From contig NZ_JACZCS010000014.1 in assembly GCF_014904745.1 (NCBI RefSeq), forward strand, positions 1 through 64,000: 64,000 bases of DNA, read 5' to 3'. Both the position numbers and the translations under genes were made by a program. This stretch comes from Oricola nitratireducens (GTDB taxonomy: Bacteria; Pseudomonadota; Alphaproteobacteria; Rhizobiales; Rhizobiaceae). Below the pieces are notes generated by a model. It searched no databases. It was not told the DNA's origin and saw nothing but the letters and a program-made list of their open reading frames with translations. Position 1 is the first letter of the stretch. The number at the start of each line of letters is the position of its first letter. This document shows, one piece after another, positions 40,555 through 49,573 of the stretch.

Positions 40555-41420
40555 CAAGCGCACAGTTCGTTTCTCTGATATTCCAAGGTCTGACCCTTGG
40601 CGGATTATATGCCATGATCGGAGCCGGTCTGGCGCTGAACTACGGCATTTTGAAAGTTCTTCAGCTGGCCCATGGGGAATACATAACGTACGGCGCTTTT
40701 GCCGCGGTCGGCGCCATAGTGCTGTTTCCCGACCTGCCCTTCCCCATCGTCCTTCTGGCCGCCTTTCTTGCGTGCGCATTGCTGGGAGCGGTGGCGCAGT
40801 GGCTCATCGTCGAACGCGCAATGTCATATCGCGACGAAGTCGTGGCCATGCTTGTCACGTTCGGAATGGCGGTGGTGCTGCGCGACTCTTTGGTGGAGGT
40901 CGTGGGCGCGGATTTGCGCGGCTTGTCGGTTGGCCGGCTGGGCCAGGCAAACTTCACCGTCGGCGGCCTGACCTTGGGGGTTCTGCCGCTCTTGTCCCTG
41001 GGCATCGCGGTGGCTTCGTTCGGGCTGCTGGCGTTTCTGACCTTCAAGACACATCTCGGCCGGCAGATCCGCGCGGTCTCCGACCTGCCGGATATCGCCG
41101 CACTGGTGGGCGTCCCGGTCAAGCGTATCCATGTCATCGTGGCCGCGCTATCGGCCGGCCTGGCAGCCATAGCCGGCGTTCTTCTGGCGATGCGGGCAAG
41201 CGTTTCTCCCTTCTCCGGCCTGGACAACCTGCTGATCGCGTTCGAAGTCGTGGTGCTGGGCGGCCTGGGGTCAATCCGCGGCGTGCTCTGGGCGGGGCTT
41301 CTGCTTGGGATGACGCAGGTCGTCAGCACATGGCTCGACAGCAATGCAGGCCTTTTCTACGTGCATCTCGTGTTCTTCATCGTGCTGGTCTTCCGCGCCA
41401 AGACCGGGAGGCTCTCATGA
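40551..41420 (+). CDS. Liv-type ABC importer permease (LivH-like), second system
   Basis: 289 residues from a GTG at 40551. The family motif is LNYGILKVLQLAHGEYITYG, and the substrate-side loop contains LPDIAALVGVPVKRIHV. About eight membrane segments are seen. It is coupled by 4-nt overlaps to the ATPase before it and the permease after it. Confidence 0.91.
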   Translation: MTSAQFVSLIFQGLTLGGLYAMIGAGLALNYGILKVLQLAHGEYITYGAFAAVGAIVLFPDLPFPIVLLAAFLACALLGAVAQWLIVERAMSYRDEVVAMLVTFGMAVVLRDSLVEVVGADLRGLSVGRLGQANFTVGGLTLGVLPLLSLGIAVASFGLLAFLTFKTHLGRQIRAVSDLPDIAALVGVPVKRIHVIVAALSAGLAAIAGVLLAMRASVSPFSGLDNLLIAFEVVVLGGLGSIRGVLWAGLLLGMTQVVSTWLDSNAGLFYVHLVFFIVLVFRAKTGRLS

Positions 41421-42370
41421 TCCGGACTATTGAAATCGTGGCTCTTGTCCTGGGGGCCATCATTGCATGGCTTGCGGCCGCCTATGTCGATTCCGGGCTC
41501 CAGTTTCTGCTATGCGAAGTGTTTCTCCTCTTCATCATGGCTCAGATGTGGAACCTGCTGGCAGGCTATGCCGGGCAGGTCTCGTTCGGTCAGCAAATGT
41601 TCGTCGGGCTCGGGGCCTATGGCCTCTGCCTGATGGCCAACAACACCGGGATTCCGGTCTGGGGGGTGATTGTCATCGTTCCCGTCATCGTCGGCCTGTT
41701 GTCGATTCCACTCGGAATGGTGGTCTTTCACTTGAAACACGCCTATTTCGCCATTGGCATGTGGGTCGCGGCGGAAGTCGTATTTCAGTTTGTCGTCAAG
41801 ACTCCGGCGCTTGGCGGGTCCGGCGGCATCGTTCTTCGGCCCGGCGGGGAAATGATGCAGGGCTTTCCCGAACAAACGGTGCTGCCGGTCTCGCTGTTCC
41901 TTTCGATGGCGCTGATCGTGGGTTTGCGCGTCTTCCTGCGCAGCAAGCTTGGATTGGCGACACTGGCTGTGCGCGACAACGAAGCGGCCGCCGAGGCTGC
42001 GGGCGTCAATATCTGGCGGCTCCACATGATCCTGTTCACGCTCACCGGCGCGGGCACCGCCCTGGCCGCGGCGCTTTACTATACGACGACGCTGTTCGTT
42101 ACCCCGCTGGATGCCTTCGGCGCCAAATGGGTCGTGTTGATGATGTTCATCGTCGTCGTGGGCGGGTTGGGGACGCTGACCGGCCCCGTCGTCGGATTGG
42201 CCCTGTTCATCGGTATCCGCGAATTGATGACTGCGGCCGGATATTCGGGGGGGCAGTACTGGATCGTCATGGGCCTGCTGTCGACCGGCGTGCTTCTCTT
42301 CCTCCCGCAGGGTCTGTGGCCTGCATTCTCCAACTACGTCCAATCGCTTCGAGGCAAGGCATCGTCATGA
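41417..42370 (+). CDS. Liv-type ABC importer permease (LivM-like), second system
   Basis: 317 residues from the ATG at 41417 (MIRTIEIVALVLGAIIAWL). The conserved segments LLAGYAGQVSFGQQMFVGLG and AVRDNEAAAEAAGVN identify LivM. It is of normal length, unlike the extended LivM of the first system. It overlaps the amidase start by 4 nt (ATGA), so transport and hydrolysis are encoded as one unit. Confidence 0.91.
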   Translation: MIRTIEIVALVLGAIIAWLAAAYVDSGLQFLLCEVFLLFIMAQMWNLLAGYAGQVSFGQQMFVGLGAYGLCLMANNTGIPVWGVIVIVPVIVGLLSIPLGMVVFHLKHAYFAIGMWVAAEVVFQFVVKTPALGGSGGIVLRPGGEMMQGFPEQTVLPVSLFLSMALIVGLRVFLRSKLGLATLAVRDNEAAAEAAGVNIWRLHMILFTLTGAGTALAAALYYTTTLFVTPLDAFGAKWVVLMMFIVVVGGLGTLTGPVVGLALFIGIRELMTAAGYSGGQYWIVMGLLSTGVLLFLPQGLWPAFSNYVQSLRGKASS

Positions 42371-43827
42371 ACACTCACCCACACAAGGAACCTCATCTCT
42401 GGACTGCGGTTGAGGCGGTCGACGCGCTCAAGGCCCGCCGGATCGGTTCACTTGAGCTTCTGGAGCACATGCTTGGACGCCAGCAGAGGCTGGACGGGGA
42501 TATCAATTCGGTTGTCGAGATCCGCGCCGACGCGGCGCGCAAGGCTGCTGCCGAAATCGATGCACGCACCGGCGACCCGGGGCCCCTGGCCGGACTGCCG
42601 ATGACCATCAAGGAGCCCTACGAGGTCGAGGGTTTCCACGCAACGGCCGGTATGCCGGAATTGAAGGACTACGTCTCGCGCCAGGATGCGGTTGCCGTTG
42701 CGCGGTATCGCGCCGCCGGTGCCGTGATCTGGGGCAAGACCAATGTGCCGCTCGCAGCTTCCGATCATCAGAGCTACAACCCGCTGCACGGCATTTGCCG
42801 CAATCCCTGGGACACGAGCCGCACGGTAGGCGGGTCTTCGGGCGGCGCCGCTGCGGCTTTGGCCGCAGGCTTTACGGCGCTTGAGCTCGGTAGTGACATC
42901 GGCGGTTCGATCCGGATTCCCTCACATTTTTGCAGGGTCTGGGGGCACAAAACCACCTACGGCATCGTATCCGGGCGCGGCCACGTGCCGCCGCCAGGTG
43001 CGCTGGCGGAACCGCCGCTTGCGGTCTACGGGCCGATGGGACGTTGCGCCGCCGATCTGGAGCTTGGGCTCGACCTGCTCGCCGGCGGAGAACCGGACGG
43101 GGCGTGGGTCCTGAACCTGCCGAAGTCACGCCACGAAAAGCTGTCGGATTTCCGTGTCGCGGTCTGGACCGAGGACAATCCGGTTGATCCGGCGTATGCC
43201 GGGGCAATCCGCGATTTTACCGAAGAGCTTGCCGCGCAGGGCGTCCAGGTCACCCATTTCGACAAGACACCCGAGCCGCTGATCGGCAGTGTAGATCACT
43301 ATATTGCACACCTGTTTGCGACAATCGGGTCCGGTCTGCCCGAGGCAGAGCTTGACGCCTACACGGCGGCTGCGGCCGACCATGCGCCGGATAGTCTACC
43401 GGCCCGCGTGGCCCGGGCAACGCGGTCCAGCGCCGCGGAGTTTGCCGCGATGGTCGAACGCCAGGCGAAATTGAGGCTTGCCTTGCGCGAATGGTTTCGC
43501 GACTACGACATACTCTTATGTCCGGTCAGCATGACCGTCGCCTTCCCGCACCAGACCGAGGACGGGCACGGACCGGTCCCGCAAATGTCGCGTGTTCTTG
43601 ATGTCGGCGGCGAAGTCCGACCATATATGGAAAATTTGTACTGGCCCGGCATTGCCACGTTGGGGCACCTGCCTTCGACCGTCCGCCCCCTGCCAGCCCC
43701 CGTGCGTGGAATGCCGGCGGGCGTTCAGGTCATCGGCCCGGAATTCGGGGATCGCACAACGATTCACTTCACGGCATTATGCGACGAAGTGTTTGGCGGC
43801 TTCGTTCCGCCACCGGGTTTCGAGTGA
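42367..43827 (+). CDS. Amidase signature family enzyme coupled to Liv-type importer
   Basis: 486 residues from the ATG at 42367. The catalytic Lys is in LPMTIKEPYEVEG, the cis-Ser in VGGSSGGAAAALAAG, and the nucleophile region is GSDIGGSIRIPSHFC. No signal peptide is present. Overlap with the LivM-like gene shows that the imported compound is probably an amide hydrolysed in the cytoplasm. It is the last gene of the TetR-controlled operon and converges on the gamma-glutamyltransferase-like gene. Confidence 0.9.
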   Translation: MNTHPHKEPHLWTAVEAVDALKARRIGSLELLEHMLGRQQRLDGDINSVVEIRADAARKAAAEIDARTGDPGPLAGLPMTIKEPYEVEGFHATAGMPELKDYVSRQDAVAVARYRAAGAVIWGKTNVPLAASDHQSYNPLHGICRNPWDTSRTVGGSSGGAAAALAAGFTALELGSDIGGSIRIPSHFCRVWGHKTTYGIVSGRGHVPPPGALAEPPLAVYGPMGRCAADLELGLDLLAGGEPDGAWVLNLPKSRHEKLSDFRVAVWTEDNPVDPAYAGAIRDFTEELAAQGVQVTHFDKTPEPLIGSVDHYIAHLFATIGSGLPEAELDAYTAAAADHAPDSLPARVARATRSSAAEFAAMVERQAKLRLALREWFRDYDILLCPVSMTVAFPHQTEDGHGPVPQMSRVLDVGGEVRPYMENLYWPGIATLGHLPSTVRPLPAPVRGMPAGVQVIGPEFGDRTTIHFTALCDEVFGGFVPPPGFE

Positions 43828-43923
43828 ACCCGTCATGCAGGGGTCCATTTGCATTGTTGCGCGCTAGCGTGATTGTCGCGCGGTAGAGGTTGGACCGCGT
43901 GATCGTCAATCGGGACAACCTGA

Positions 43924-45516
43924 TTATACCCCGAGCGCAATGCCATCTTTCCGCGATTCCGATGCGCCGGTCAAAGTCCCGTTCTTCCAGTCGATGCGAA
44001 TCGCCTGCGCGCCGCCGATCGGATCCTGTGATGGAGTGAAGGTGAAGCCCCGTCGTTCGAGCTCAGCTCGGGTTGAATCGGCAATCGTATGCTCGACCTC
44101 CACGCTGGTTCCGTCGGATGTCGGCATCATACGGGGCAGATCGATGGCTTGCTGCAGATCCATGCCGTAGTCAAAGACCTTGGAGATCAGATTCGCATGT
44201 CCCAACGCCTGGTAATAGCCACCCATGACTCCGAACGGCATCTCAATCCGGCCATTGTGCGACACCATTCCGGGAATGATGGTGTGAAGCGGGCGCTTGG
44301 ACGGCCCGATCCGATTGGGATGGCCGGGCTTGAGCGAGAAACTCTGGCCGCGATTGTGCAGGATCACGCCGGTACGCGGTGCGACGAGGCCCGTGCCGAA
44401 ACAGTCAAAAATCGAGTTGATGAAACTGACGGCATTGCGATCGCGATCGACCACGGAAATATAGACCGTGTCACGATGAAGAGGCATTTCAAAAGGTGGC
44501 AGGTCTGTCAACGCCTGGCTCAGATCGATCGTCGCAGCCAGGCGGTCGGCCAGTGCGTCCGACAGCAGCTCGTCGACTGGCACGTCTGACGTATCCGGAT
44601 CGGCAATCCAGGCGTCGCGTGCGGCATAGGCAAGGCGCGTGGCCTCGATCTCTATGTGCAGCCGGTCGGGAGACTGCGGGTCGCCGTTGGCTTCGAAACG
44701 GCTGAGAATGTTGAGGATCAGAAGAGCGATGATGCCCTGACCGTTCGGAGGGCATTCATGGATACGGTATCCGCGAAAATCGGTGACGACCGGCGTCACG
44801 TATTCACCGTGGGCGTTGGCGAAGTCCTCCATCGTGTGGAGCCCACCAAGTGAACGCAGGTAGGAAACCATGTCTTCGGCGACCGGACCCTCGTAGAAGC
44901 CGCTTCGTCCTTTGGCGGTGATGCGCTTGAGAGTCTCCGCTAGTTCCGGTTGCCGGTGTATTTCCCCGATTTTCGGCGCGTGTGCTGCTGGAAGGAAGAT
45001 CCGCGCTGCCGTTGGATCCGCCGCGAGCAACTCTTCCTCCAACGACCAATCGCGGTGAACGCGTGGCGAGATGGCATATCCCTCCTCCGCAAATCGGATC
45101 GCGGGCGCAAGCAAGTCAGCGAACGGAAGCCGGCCGTGGTCGGCATGAAGACGTGTCCAAGCATCTATTGCCCCGGGAACTGTGACGGCCGCGGGCGACT
45201 GGCGGGGCACCTCGGTCAGTCCTCGTTCCTCGAACCACTCGGGAGTCATTGCAGCGGGCGTGCGGCCGGAGCCGTTGTAGGCAACAACCTCGTCGGAACC
45301 GTTAGGGGCGTAGAGCGCGAAGCAATCGCCTCCGATGCCGGTCGACCCCGGTTCGACGACGCATTGCACTGCGCAGGCAGCAATAGCCGCATCCATTGCA
45401 TTGCCGCCGGCCGTCATGATCTGAAGCGCCGTCAGCGTGGCGGACGGGTGCGATGTCGCAGCCATTGCATCGCGCGACACAGTGACGGATCGAGTTGGTA
45501 TCTCGAAATTGCGCAT
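43924..45516 (-). CDS. Gamma-glutamyltransferase family hydrolase
   Basis: 530 residues from the ATG at 45516 (MRNFEIPTRSVTVS), with GAGGAG upstream. The Ntn-hydrolase family is shown by AGGNAMDAAIAACAVQCVVE, GSTGIGGDCFALY and FGVMGGYYQALGH. Autocleavage should occur before Thr350 in HRDTVYISVVDRD, giving large and small subunits. No Sec signal is visible, so it is probably cytoplasmic like YwrD-type members. It is the last gene of a minus-strand set with two permeases and a binding protein, implying uptake then hydrolysis of a gamma-glutamyl or acyl amide. Confidence 0.88.
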   Translation of the reverse strand: MRNFEIPTRSVTVSRDAMAATSHPSATLTALQIMTAGGNAMDAAIAACAVQCVVEPGSTGIGGDCFALYAPNGSDEVVAYNGSGRTPAAMTPEWFEERGLTEVPRQSPAAVTVPGAIDAWTRLHADHGRLPFADLLAPAIRFAEEGYAISPRVHRDWSLEEELLAADPTAARIFLPAAHAPKIGEIHRQPELAETLKRITAKGRSGFYEGPVAEDMVSYLRSLGGLHTMEDFANAHGEYVTPVVTDFRGYRIHECPPNGQGIIALLILNILSRFEANGDPQSPDRLHIEIEATRLAYAARDAWIADPDTSDVPVDELLSDALADRLAATIDLSQALTDLPPFEMPLHRDTVYISVVDRDRNAVSFINSIFDCFGTGLVAPRTGVILHNRGQSFSLKPGHPNRIGPSKRPLHTIIPGMVSHNGRIEMPFGVMGGYYQALGHANLISKVFDYGMDLQQAIDLPRMMPTSDGTSVEVEHTIADSTRAELERRGFTFTPSQDPIGGAQAIRIDWKNGTLTGASESRKDGIALGV

Positions 45517-45546
45517 TCTGTTCGGTCTCCTCGTCGTTTGCACGCC

Positions 45547-46239
45547 TCAGTCGCGCACCCGATAGGGCGTGAGCCATGCCTCAAGCGCGTTCAGCGCCGA
45601 GATCATGGTGAAATTGAGCGTGAGATAAATGGCGCCTGCGGCCACGAAGACCTCGACGGCGCGATAGGTTTGCGAAATGAGTCCCTGGGCGATGCCCGTG
45701 ACCTCCATCAGCGTGATAATTGATGCCAGAGAGGTGCCCTTGACCATGAGGATGATCTCGTTGCTGTAGCCCGGGATCGCCTGGCGAAAGGCAAGCGGCA
45801 GCACGACGAGACGAAGCGTGAGGAGCCGGGACATGCCGAAGGCGGTCGCTGTCTCGACCAGGCCCCGCGGCACGCCCTGTATCGCCCCGCGCAAGATTTC
45901 ACTACCATAGGCCGCTGTATTGAGACTGAGCGCGAAGATCGCGCACCAATAGGGCTCGCGGAAGAGCCACCAGAGCCCAATCGCCTGAAGCGAAGGCCGG
46001 AACTGGCCGAGGCCGTAGTAGATGAGGAACATTTGCACCAGCAAAGGCGTGCCGCGAAAAACCGCAACAAAGGTGCGGATGGGCCAGACCAGTATCCGAT
46101 GATTTCCCTGTTGGGCGAGCGCAAGCGTCAAGGCCAACACGAAGCCGATACCGATCGAAGAGCCCGCGAGTTGCAAGGTCAGCGGCAAGCCGGCGAGCAG
46201 AGCCGGAATGATTTCGAAAAAGAAGGCAAGGTCGATCAT
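45547..46239 (-). CDS. Polar amino acid ABC importer permease (HisM/GlnP type)
   Basis: 230 residues from the ATG at 46239 (MIDLAFFFEIIPALLAGLP). The conserved RTFVAVFRGTPLLVQMFLIY and RGAIQGVPRGLVETATAFGM segments are typical of the HisMQ family. It overlaps the upstream permease gene by 4 nt. No cognate ATPase gene follows. Confidence 0.92.
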   Translation of the reverse strand: MIDLAFFFEIIPALLAGLPLTLQLAGSSIGIGFVLALTLALAQQGNHRILVWPIRTFVAVFRGTPLLVQMFLIYYGLGQFRPSLQAIGLWWLFREPYWCAIFALSLNTAAYGSEILRGAIQGVPRGLVETATAFGMSRLLTLRLVVLPLAFRQAIPGYSNEIILMVKGTSLASIITLMEVTGIAQGLISQTYRAVEVFVAAGAIYLTLNFTMISALNALEAWLTPYRVRD

Positions 46240-46949
46240 GTCCGAACCATGCCCCGCCAAGCCCGGGCTTCGCCCCATCGGAAAATCGTGCCGGTCGCGG
46301 CGGCAATCAGGAAGTAGAGGGCACCGGCAGCTATGTAAAAGACAAAGGGCTCTCGCGTCGATCCGGCGCCAATCTGTGCCTGTCGCATCAGCTCGACGAG
46401 ACCGATCACCGAAATTAACGCGGAATCCTTGAGCACCAGCTGCCAGACATTGCCCAACCCTGGAAGGGCATGTCGCATCAATTGCGGCACGACGACGAGG
46501 CGCTGCGATTGAAAGCCGGAAAGTCCAAGTGACTTGCACGCATCGAGCTGGCCTCTGTCGACGGCAAAATAGGCGCCACGATAAACCTCAGCCTGATAGG
46601 CGCCAGATATTACGCCGATCGCAAACACGCCGGTCGCAAAGGCGGGCAATCCGATGAAGCCCGTGCCGCCCATGAGCTTGCCGACATGGGTAAGCGCGAT
46701 GCTGCCGCCATAGTAGAGCAGATAGATCGTCAAGAGATCAGGCACACCCCGGAACACGGTACCGTAAGTGCTGGCGAGCCAAACCGGCAACCGCCGTTGG
46801 GAGAGACGTCCGAGCGCTACAACCGCGCCGAAGAGAGCCCCGAGAAGAAAACCGAGGACGGACAATGAAAGTGTGACGCCCGAGGCAAGCAGCAGTGCAA
46901 CGCCCCACCCGCCCTTTCCGACTGTGAGAATACCCACGATATCCATCAT
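46236..46949 (-). CDS. Polar amino acid ABC importer permease (HisQ type)
   Basis: 237 residues from the ATG at 46949 (MMDIVGILTVGKGGWG); an upstream TTG is possible. The family motif STYGTVFRGVPDLLTIYLLY and the EAA-like VDRGQLDACKSLGLSGFQSQ are present. It overlaps the second permease by 4 nt and follows the binding-protein gene by about 76 bp. Confidence 0.91.
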   Translation of the reverse strand: MMDIVGILTVGKGGWGVALLLASGVTLSLSVLGFLLGALFGAVVALGRLSQRRLPVWLASTYGTVFRGVPDLLTIYLLYYGGSIALTHVGKLMGGTGFIGLPAFATGVFAIGVISGAYQAEVYRGAYFAVDRGQLDACKSLGLSGFQSQRLVVVPQLMRHALPGLGNVWQLVLKDSALISVIGLVELMRQAQIGAGSTREPFVFYIAAGALYFLIAAATGTIFRWGEARAWRGMVRT

Positions 46950-47025
46950 GTGAACCAAAGCCTTTCAGCGCGCCGCCCGACGGGTCGACCAAATGCCTGT
47001 CCCGTCGGGCGGGTCTGCCCCGCGC

Positions 47026-47877
47026 TTACTTGACCGGGGTGACGTCCGTATTCACCCATTTCTCCGAAATGCGCTTGATGGTGCCGTCAGCGATGGCTTC
47101 ATCGATTGCCGTGTTCAACATCTCTTTGAGCTTCGTATCCTCCTTCCGGAGGCCCGCGCCGGTTCCGAGACCAAACATGCCACCTACGAAGCCGGGCCCT
47201 GCAAGTGTGAAATCGGAGAAATCCGGCGCCGCGAGGGTCGCAGCCAGCGCTGTCTGCTGCGCGAAAAGGCCATCAATGCGGCCCGCAGCCAGATCGAGAT
47301 CATGCTGCTCGGTTGTCTTGTACTCACGGATTTCCACGGTATCGCCAAAATATTTCTTCACGAATTCGAGATTCGTTGTGGCGGCCTGTACACCGATCAC
47401 CTTGCCCTTCAGCAAGGGCTTCAACTTATCGATTGCCTCAGCGGATGCGGCTTCGTCTTCCAATTTGAACTTTTCGGCCGAAACACCCAGTTTGCCTAGT
47501 TCGCTGTCCTTCGCGACTGCAAAGCCCGACGGATCGACCGCGTAGGGCTGAGTGAAGTCGATGGTCTCAAGCCGTTTCGGCGTGATGAACATGCTGGCCA
47601 TGATCACGTCGAATTTGCCAACGGTCAGCGACGGAATGAGACCCTCCCAGTCCTGTGCGACGATCGTGCACTGGATCTTCATCCGGGAACAAAGATCGTT
47701 GGCTAGCTCGATTTCCAGCCCGTCAAGCTTGCCGTCGGCGGTGGTGAAGTTCCAAGGAGCATAGGCTCCTTCGGTGGCGATTGTAATGGATTTTGGAGCG
47801 TCTTGAGCGACTGTGGTCTGGACAATTCCGAACATGCTCACTGCGGACGCAATTGCGGCCAAAAGATATCTTTTCAT
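47026..47877 (-). CDS. Polar amino acid ABC importer binding protein
   Basis: 283 residues from the ATG at 47877. The Sec signal MKRYLLAAIASAVSMFGIVQ is cleaved near TTVAQ. The mature region ITIATEGAYAPWNFTTADGK and GLEIELANDLCSRMKI belong to family 3 solute-binding proteins for histidine, lysine/arginine/ornithine, opines or gamma-glutamyl compounds. It is the first transporter gene after the GntR gene. Confidence 0.92.
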   Translation of the reverse strand: MKRYLLAAIASAVSMFGIVQTTVAQDAPKSITIATEGAYAPWNFTTADGKLDGLEIELANDLCSRMKIQCTIVAQDWEGLIPSLTVGKFDVIMASMFITPKRLETIDFTQPYAVDPSGFAVAKDSELGKLGVSAEKFKLEDEAASAEAIDKLKPLLKGKVIGVQAATTNLEFVKKYFGDTVEIREYKTTEQHDLDLAAGRIDGLFAQQTALAATLAAPDFSDFTLAGPGFVGGMFGLGTGAGLRKEDTKLKEMLNTAIDEAIADGTIKRISEKWVNTDVTPVK

Positions 47878-47951
47878 GTGCTTCCCTCTTGTTTGGCTGA
47901 TCTGGCTGTTCCCGCGGCCCGTGCCGGTCCCGTCGCCAGCCGGGACCATTT

Positions 47952-48641
47952 TTACCGACCTGTATTCATCGTCCGGTTCGGCGTCACGAACTCGGCCAGC
48001 AACGGTGCCGTGCCGAGAATATGATCCTGCATCACCCGCTCCGCATGACGAGCATCACCAGACCGCAATGCCGAGATCACGGTCGCATGCTCCTCTCGCG
48101 CTGAAAGCGGCTTGTCGACGTCATCAAACCAGATGCGCATATAGGGTTCGACTACCGCATGCAGAGCGGAAATCTGATGGATGAGTTTGGGTCTTTGGCT
48201 CAGCGAACATATGCTTCCGTGAAATTCCTGATGGCGTATGACCCAGTCGCTGCTGCTGCTCTGGCCGGCACGCTCCATACGATCGAGCAGCCGCTCGAGA
48301 TCGTCGATCTCATCCTCGCCGATGTTCGGCATCGCCAACCTGACGGCCAAGCCTTCCAGGACAGATCGCATCTCGAAAGTTTCATTAAGCTCATCGAGAG
48401 TCAGGCCAGCGACCACACAGCCGCGATTGGGCCGCAGAACCACCAGCCCCTCCGACGCCAGACGCCGAAAGGCTTCCCTCACCGGCATGCGGCTCATGCC
48501 GATCTCGGCGGCAATGTCCTCGGGAATGAGCCGCTCCCCTGATTTGTAGCGGCCAACGCGAAGCGCCCGCTGAATATGGCGATAGGCCTCCTCTTCTGCG
48601 GTGGCGGGGGCACGTGGCTCGACGGAGAAGGCTGCTGACAT
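47952..48641 (-). CDS. GntR family (FCD) transcriptional regulator
   Basis: 229 residues from the ATG at 48641 (MSAAFSVEPRAPATAEEEAY). The winged helix contains LIPEDIAAEIGMSRMPVREA, and the C-terminal FCD domain contains LRSVLEG-like and REEHATVISAL segments. It is the first gene of the minus-strand transporter and gamma-glutamyltransferase block. The upstream sequence has ATCCA/TGGAT arms (48672-48676 and 48682-48686), a weak candidate for autoregulation. Confidence 0.9.
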   Translation of the reverse strand: MSAAFSVEPRAPATAEEEAYRHIQRALRVGRYKSGERLIPEDIAAEIGMSRMPVREAFRRLASEGLVVLRPNRGCVVAGLTLDELNETFEMRSVLEGLAVRLAMPNIGEDEIDDLERLLDRMERAGQSSSSDWVIRHQEFHGSICSLSQRPKLIHQISALHAVVEPYMRIWFDDVDKPLSAREEHATVISALRSGDARHAERVMQDHILGTAPLLAEFVTPNRTMNTGR

Positions 48642-48957
48642 GGACCACCAAAAGTATTTTTGTATCCACTTATCCAATCACTGGATTATAAGGAGGTCAA
48701 TCCCCCTCAATACGGCGAAATCAAAACAATCATTCGACTGAAACGATGGAAGCGACCACGTGCCGGGTGATCGAAGTGTGTCACCGGTGTCTGGCAAGGA
48801 TGTCAGACGATATATCGAGCCGGCATCACAAACCTCACGTGCCAAGGGCCAAGGAAGTGCGATATTTGCTGCTATCAGGCAGCTTGAAGGCGAGCGACTT
48901 GTCGCCAAGCGTCCAAGGCTGCTGCTCGTAGTTCGCGATGATGGGCGGAAGGAATAT
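48642..48957. other. Intergenic stretch before IS21 remnant
   Basis: 316 bp. Apart from the promoter side of the GntR gene, I see no gene supported by similarity, ribosome binding site and codon bias. A short open frame here lacks family features. Confidence 0.45.
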
Positions 48958-49085
48958 TGTCAATCGGCACCGAATATTGACCCCTCATCGGCGTCCAAAA
49001 GGGACCTCTTGTTTGTGAGGAGCTGGCCCGATGGTGCGTAGTCTCCATTTAACGCAGCAGTGTCGGGCCAGCGGTGATTGGGTTT
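48958..49085. mobile_element. Terminal part of an IS21-family element
   Basis: TGTCAATCGGCACCGAATAT and the following TTGACCCC and GTCCAAAAGGGACC are characteristic of the non-coding end downstream of istB in IS21-type elements. The istB remnant abuts it. Only this end is recognisable, so the element is defective. Confidence 0.65.
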
Positions 49086-49304
49086 TCAGACCCTGTTTTT
49101 TCGGACCCTGTTCTCGAATCGCCAGCTTTCGTTTCCGGTCTCGACGATTTCACAGTGATGGGTAAGCCGGTCGAGAAGAGCGGTCGTCATCTTCGCGTCG
49201 CCGAAGACGCTCGGCCATTCCCCGAATGCCAGGTTGGTGGTGACGATGATGCCAGGAGCTCCCAGCATATCCTCGACCATCCGCAGGCTGAGCGGAAACC
49301 GGAA
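49086..49304 (-). pseudogene. istB: istB fragment (IS21-family ATPase, C-terminal part)
   Basis: The open segment encodes the last about 70 residues of an IS21 helper ATPase. [40 protein letters not shown] and NESWRFENR are near-identical to the IstB C-terminus. A stop lies just upstream, and the N-terminus, Walker motifs and istA are all missing, so it cannot function. Confidence 0.85.
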
Positions 49305-49422
49305 TTAGAGCCAAACGACATGGGCAATCACCTCCGCTGGAAATCGGTGGCGACGATGAAGAGGATCGCGGGTAAATCTGGTCATCCCACCAGATCTCAA
49401 ATTTTGATCGATGCTCGGTTAA

Positions 49423-49512
49423 CGTTACAGTGCCGCTATTGGCTATCGGTCGCCAGCGGAATTTGAGACGCAAATTACCCAGCAGACGGCCCGGTTTTCA
49501 GTGCCTTCCTGA
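49423..49512 (+). pseudogene. IS3-family transposase C-terminal scrap
   Basis: A 29-codon open stretch encodes SAAIGYRSPAEFETQ and ends at a TGA at 49510-49512. This matches the extreme C-terminus of IS3-family OrfB transposases (HSALGYRSPxxFE). It directly follows the IS21 debris, so several insertions decayed here. Confidence 0.65.
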
Positions 49513-49573
49513 TCCAATCCCAGGGCTCACTCTAGACGGTTCGAACCCTGATCTGCGGCCGTGCCGGCCAATC

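Noticed and set aside
48760-49041. 93-codon open frame between the GntR gene and istB fragment
   Set aside because: It runs into IS21 terminal sequence, has no recognisable domain and no good ribosome binding site.
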